Assembly (NCBI GenBank): GCA_030748575.1
Contig: JASMLR010000010.1
Span: forward strand, 23,545 to 87,544
DNA from: Phycisphaerales bacterium
GTDB taxonomy: Bacteria; Planctomycetota; Phycisphaerae; Phycisphaerales; SM1A02
Length of the DNA: 64,000 bases
Reading direction: 5' to 3'
Shown: piece after piece, positions 60,695-64,000 of the stretch
Layout: each line of letters opens with the position of its first letter
Numbering within the stretch: the first letter of the stretch is position 1
Position numbers and translations under genes: made by a program
Notes under the pieces: generated by a model
What the model was told of the DNA's origin: nothing
The model's input: only the letters and a program-made list of their open reading frames with translations
The model's database searches: none

Positions 60695-61567
60695 ATGCCT
60701 GCACAACGCTCCCGCACCGCCGGATGGCGGCACTGCCTGCAGCAGATCTGTGATCGACGCGGCTCTATTGAGTTGGCGGTTCGACCTCCCGGCGAGCACG
60801 AGCCGACGCCGCTTCGGGGCGATCTGCTCTTTCGAGCGCGGGTGATTGCCCTGGATCGCGACAGCATTCGCGTTGAAACGCCCGTGTCACTGGGCATGGC
60901 CGTGGAGTTCGTCAAGGGCCTGGAGCTCGTCGCGATCATGGCCATCGGGCAGAACCGCTGGATGTTTCACACGATGTGCATGGGCGCGATCGGCACGGGC
61001 CGCAAAGGCACGCCGCCGGCCCTTCGCCTGTCGGCGCCCAGAGAGGTCCAGCGATGCCAGCGTCGCCGCGACTACCGAATTGACACGGCGGATCTGCAAC
61101 TTCCGGACGTTCAGATGTGGCCGCTTCTGGATCCGGCGACGGTCGTTCCGGCCGAGCGACTGGCGGCGGTCGACTTTCAGCGTGAGCTGGATGGGCAGTT
61201 GGTGGCTGGCGGACCACCTCCCCTGGACGATGACCTCCTGCCACAGTTGGGGCCGGAGCACGGCGGGCGGATCGTCAACCTCGGTGGTGGTGGCTTAGGC
61301 CTGGCCGTCGGCGTGGAAGACGCCGGCGTCATCGGCCGGCACGCTACCTGGTGGCTTCGATTCGAATTGCCGCCGTCCGTGCAGACGCCAATCTACGCCG
61401 CAGCCCGCGTGGCGCATCGTCACCTGCGAAGCGATCGATCGCTCTACTGCGGGATGTGCTTCGATTTCTCGGCCAACCCGTCGCACCACGATGTGGTGGC
61501 CAGGCAGATCATGCGGGCGATCGCGGGCCTGCAGCGCCGGCAAATGGGGCTTCGCAAGGCTGGGTGA
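60695..61567 (+). CDS. PilZ-like (YcgR-type) protein
   Basis: The 290-residue product has an N-terminal beta domain like the YcgR flagellar brake domain and a PilZ-type C-terminal domain. Arg-rich motif before the barrel is QRRRDYRIDT, comparable to the RxxxR that binds cyclic di-GMP, and the second motif reads IVNLGGGGLGL where the family has (D/N)xSxxG; Ser is replaced by Gly. It probably senses cyclic di-GMP, but the second motif is imperfect. ATG 60695 is chosen with a GGAGGG box. The last 59 bases overlap pabB on the other strand. Confidence 0.65.
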   Translation: MPAQRSRTAGWRHCLQQICDRRGSIELAVRPPGEHEPTPLRGDLLFRARVIALDRDSIRVETPVSLGMAVEFVKGLELVAIMAIGQNRWMFHTMCMGAIGTGRKGTPPALRLSAPREVQRCQRRRDYRIDTADLQLPDVQMWPLLDPATVVPAERLAAVDFQRELDGQLVAGGPPPLDDDLLPQLGPEHGGRIVNLGGGGLGLAVGVEDAGVIGRHATWWLRFELPPSVQTPIYAAARVAHRHLRSDRSLYCGMCFDFSANPSHHDVVARQIMRAIAGLQRRQMGLRKAG

Positions 61568-62864
61568 CGAGCGTTCGGCGAAGGACCTCTGCCTTCATCT
61601 CTGACTCCGCCAACTCAGTCTCGGGGTCGGAGTCGGCGACGATTCCACATCCAACGCCGTAGTGGAGCATGCCGTTCTCAATCACAGCGGTCCGGATGGC
61701 GACCGACAGTCGCAGTTGGCTGCCTGGCCCGATCATGCCGATCGCGCCGCAGTACACCCCGCGGGGTTCCGGCTCCAGCGTTCGGGCGATCTGCATGGCT
61801 CGAATCTTGGGTGCGCCGGTGATGGACCCGGCCGGAAAGGCGGCTCGAAGGACATCCAGCAGTCGGGCGGCCGGTTTGAGTTGGCCATGTACCTCAGCAA
61901 CGCCATGATGGACGGTCGGGTGGGTTTCGATCCGCCGCGGGCACACGACCTCCACGGAACCTGTGTCGCAGACCCGGCCGAGGTCATTGCGCATCAGGTC
62001 GACGATCATGTGCAGTTCCGCCGCGTCCTTTTCGCTGTCAAGGAGAACGCCCGGGGCAACGTCTGCGGCGGCGGTTCCCTTGATGGGTCTGGTCACGACC
62101 GCTCCGGTCGCATCAATCTCAAGAAACAGCTCCGGACTCAGGCTGACGATGGTGCGGTCACCGCACTCCAGACAAGCGCCGAATGCCGTCTGGGGTTCGG
62201 CAAGCGCCGACACGGCGAAGCCTCGGGGGTCACCGGTGACGGGGACATGAAGTTGCCGGCACAGATTCACCTGAAAGATGTCGCCTGCCCGGATGTACTC
62301 GATGGCCCGGGCCACCACGTCTGGCCACATCGTCGCCGGCGGGGCGCTTGAGATCGGCCCGATGCTCGCCATGCGGTTGGGCTTGCCACCGCGGAGCGGC
62401 GGGGGCGATCCGCACACCCACCAGCGTCCGGTCGCGGCGTCGTGCATGTAGGCGTCGGGGCACCAGAGCAGGTCAGCGACCACGGACTCAGGGCAGGCAT
62501 CCGGGTTGGTTGCCGGCTCGAGCGTGTACCCGAGTTCATAGTGCAGACACGCGATCCACCCGGCAAAGGGAGGGAGATCCTCCGACTGCGGTGCGGCCTC
62601 GGTCTCGCTATCCACCGCTTCGAGGGCTGCGAGCACACCCCGTGCTGCCGCTGCCTCCATCAACGGATGCGCGTGTCCGATCCAGCGGCCGCCGGACGGG
62701 CTGCACTCGGCGCGACCACGGGGGGTGGCCAGCATGCTCCACCTGGCCGAGCCGGTCGCCTGCGGGTTGGAGTGCAGGGCAGCGAGGGGGGCGTCGGTCG
62801 GCCACATCGTCATGGCTTCAAGTGGCGACGTGCCCTCAAGCTCGGGATGTGCGCGGACCTGCAT
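61509..62864 (-). CDS. pabB: Aminodeoxychorismate synthase component I
   Basis: The product of about 451 residues is a chorismate-binding enzyme. It has RAGDIFQVNLCRQL, the PIKGT signature within VVTRPIKGTAAAD, whose Lys points to PabB rather than TrpE, HMIVDLMRNDLGRV, and AAFPAGSITGAPKIRAMQI. With PabA it makes aminodeoxychorismate for folate synthesis. ATG 62864 is chosen because a TATCAT box lies seven bases upstream; ATG 62873 is an alternative. It is divergent from ppdK. Confidence 0.88.
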   Translation of the reverse strand: MQVRAHPELEGTSPLEAMTMWPTDAPLAALHSNPQATGSARWSMLATPRGRAECSPSGGRWIGHAHPLMEAAAARGVLAALEAVDSETEAAPQSEDLPPFAGWIACLHYELGYTLEPATNPDACPESVVADLLWCPDAYMHDAATGRWWVCGSPPPLRGGKPNRMASIGPISSAPPATMWPDVVARAIEYIRAGDIFQVNLCRQLHVPVTGDPRGFAVSALAEPQTAFGACLECGDRTIVSLSPELFLEIDATGAVVTRPIKGTAAADVAPGVLLDSEKDAAELHMIVDLMRNDLGRVCDTGSVEVVCPRRIETHPTVHHGVAEVHGQLKPAARLLDVLRAAFPAGSITGAPKIRAMQIARTLEPEPRGVYCGAIGMIGPGSQLRLSVAIRTAVIENGMLHYGVGCGIVADSDPETELAESEMKAEVLRRTLVTQPCEAPFAGAAGPRSPA

Positions 62865-62871
62865 GAACGCC

Positions 62872-62877
62872 ATGATA
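62872..62877 (-). promoter_or_regulatory. -10 box of pabB, leaderless type
   Basis: On the minus strand TATCAT, matching the consensus in five of six positions, ends seven bases before the ATG at 62864. No Shine-Dalgarno is present. Confidence 0.5.
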
Positions 62878-62911
62878 TGGACAGGGCACCGATTGCCGCC
62901 CACGCACGGGG

Positions 62912-62917
62912 TACACT
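62912..62917 (+). promoter_or_regulatory. -10 box of ppdK
   Basis: TACACT in GGGGTACACTGCGCC lies 46 bases before the ATG at 62964, with an AAGGAAGG ribosome-binding site in between. This is a leadered start. A -35 element was not recognised at the normal distance. Confidence 0.45.
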
Positions 62918-62963
62918 GCGCCGCTTGCAAAGCACACCCCATTCCACAAGGAAGGCCCGATCC

Positions 62964-64000
62964 ATGCCCGCGACCCGGACACGCCGCTCGACCCGCACCT
63001 CCACCAGAAAGAAGCCCGCTGCGAAGTCGGCGCCGCGCATGATTTACGCGTTTGGCAAGACCAAGACCGATGGCAACGCGACGCAGAAGGAACTGCTTGG
63101 TGGCAAGGGCGCCAATCTGGCTGAAATGACGTCGATCGGCCTGCCGGTGCCGCCCGGGTTCACCATCACGACCTCAACGTGCAAGGCGTACAGCGACCGA
63201 GGCAATCGCCTTCCGGACGGTCTGATGGATCAGGTGAAGACTGCCGTGCGGCGGCTGGAGCGAGAAACCGGCAAGAAGTTCGGCAGCACGTCGGACCCGC
63301 TGCTCGTGAGTGTTCGCAGTGGGGCTGCGGTGTCCATGCCAGGCATGATGGAGACGGTCCTGAACCTGGGACTCAATGACGCGTCGGTGGAGGGCCTTGC
63401 CGAACTGACCGGCAATCGCCGCTTTGCCTTCGACGCCTATCGCCGCCTCATCAACATGTTCGGAAGCGTGGTCTTCGAAATCGACCACCACCACTTCGAG
63501 GCCGAGTTCGATGCCGTCAAGAAGAAGTGCGGCGTGAGCGAGGACACAGAGGTGCCGGTCGGTGGGCTTGAAGATCTCTGCGCCCGGTACGAGAAGGTCT
63601 TCCGCAAGCACGCCAGAATTGACTTCCCGCAGGACCCGTACGAGCAGTTGCAGCACTCGATTGAAGCGGTGTTCCGCTCGTGGTCGTCCGGCAAGGCGAT
63701 CGCCTACCGGCAGATCAACGAGATCGCCGGCCTCGCCGGAACCGCCGTCAATGTGCAGACGATGGTCTTCGGGAACATGGGCGACGACTCGGGCACGGGC
63801 GTGGCGTTCACGCGGGACCCGTCCACGGGCAAGAACGAGTTCTACGGCGAGTTCCTCATCAACGCGCAGGGCGAAGATGTGGTGGCGGGCATCCGCACGC
63901 CTCAGCCCGTCAAACAGATGACCAAGTGGAACAAGTCGGTCTTCAACCAGCTCATGAAGATCCGCGGGACGCTTGAGAAACACTACCGCGACGTGCAGGA
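62964..64000 (+). CDS. ppdK: Pyruvate phosphate dikinase (3' end outside window)
   Basis: The first 345 codons are visible and the frame runs off the window. The enzyme converts pyruvate, ATP and phosphate to phosphoenolpyruvate, AMP and diphosphate. The ATP-grasp domain shows ELLGGKGANLAEMTSIGLPV, PPGFTITTSTC, LLVSVRSGAAVSMPGMMETV and GTGVAFTRDPSTG, all close to the plant and bacterial enzyme. The first 25 residues (rich in Arg, Thr, Ser and Lys) form an extra basic tail before IYAFGK. ATG 62964 has a good ribosome-binding site. Confidence 0.95.
   Translation, partial: MPATRTRRSTRTSTRKKPAAKSAPRMIYAFGKTKTDGNATQKELLGGKGANLAEMTSIGLPVPPGFTITTSTCKAYSDRGNRLPDGLMDQVKTAVRRLERETGKKFGSTSDPLLVSVRSGAAVSMPGMMETVLNLGLNDASVEGLAELTGNRRFAFDAYRRLINMFGSVVFEIDHHHFEAEFDAVKKKCGVSEDTEVPVGGLEDLCARYEKVFRKHARIDFPQDPYEQLQHSIEAVFRSWSSGKAIAYRQINEIAGLAGTAVNVQTMVFGNMGDDSGTGVAFTRDPSTGKNEFYGEFLINAQGEDVVAGIRTPQPVKQMTKWNKSVFNQLMKIRGTLEKHYRDVQ

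Overview
The window is about 64 kb of GC-rich, densely coding bacterial chromosome. Several features suggest a Planctomycetota bacterium, most likely of the Phycisphaerae type. They include an alpha subunit of RNA polymerase that starts close to its RWRGLEL motif, bacterial-length S-adenosylhomocysteine hydrolase, an RDD protein, a DUF58/transglutaminase pair, many conserved proteins without a name, and ribosomal genes scattered out of their usual operon. This placement rests on remembered family features, not on a search. There is no prophage, insertion sequence, CRISPR array or other clear sign of transfer; it is core chromosome.

Layout. 1-7.5 kb: 3' part of lysS in a tight operon with a secreted transglutaminase, nnrD and a YhaM-like HD nuclease, then a glycosyltransferase and two proteins of unknown function. 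7.6-21.9 kb: one long S10-spc-alpha ribosomal operon from rpsJ to rplQ with secY, infA, rpmJ and rpoA; rpmD, adk, map and rpsD are absent from their usual places. 22-26 kb: a sulfotransferase-like gene divergent from pheS across a 30-bp tandem repeat, then a small membrane protein and tyrS. 26-30.6 kb: cdaR-like and cdaA (c-di-AMP synthesis) divergent from an operon with a lipoprotein and an RDD protein. 30.7-37.4 kb: three unusual proteins (a bEBP-like AAA+ protein that has lost its ATPase motifs, a DegT/DnrJ homologue without its PLP lysine, and a DnaA with an altered DNA-reading helix), plus a helical-repeat protein and a GNAT acetyltransferase. 37.6-41.3 kb: rpmA, obg and two small exported proteins. 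41.3-48.5 kb: mutS, a probably frameshifted PAS/kinase remnant, tRNA-Ala(CGC), a ZIP metal transporter and ileS. 48.6-55.4 kb: tRNA-binding protein, a SurA/PpiD-like chaperone, the displaced rpsD, a PurF-like amidotransferase and ahcY behind a clear promoter-operator. 55.5-64 kb: an orphan ATP synthase epsilon subunit, the scpB-DUF58-transglutaminase-methyltransferase operon, a PilZ-like protein, pabB, and the start of pyruvate phosphate dikinase.

Cross-cutting observations. (1) Many first genes of transcription units have a TANNNT -10 box only 6-10 bases before the start codon and no Shine-Dalgarno sequence, which predicts widespread leaderless mRNA. (2) Zinc ligands have been lost in S14, L36 and the C-terminal finger of IleRS, and S4 is of the zinc-free type, so the translation machinery looks adapted to low zinc demand. 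(3) Two structured non-coding segments interrupt the ribosomal operon, just before rplD and just before rpoA, and are candidates for autoregulatory RNAs. (4) A 28-bp double palindrome overlaps the start point of the ahcY promoter and should be an operator for an unknown repressor. I do not see a self-contained new defence or biosynthetic system.
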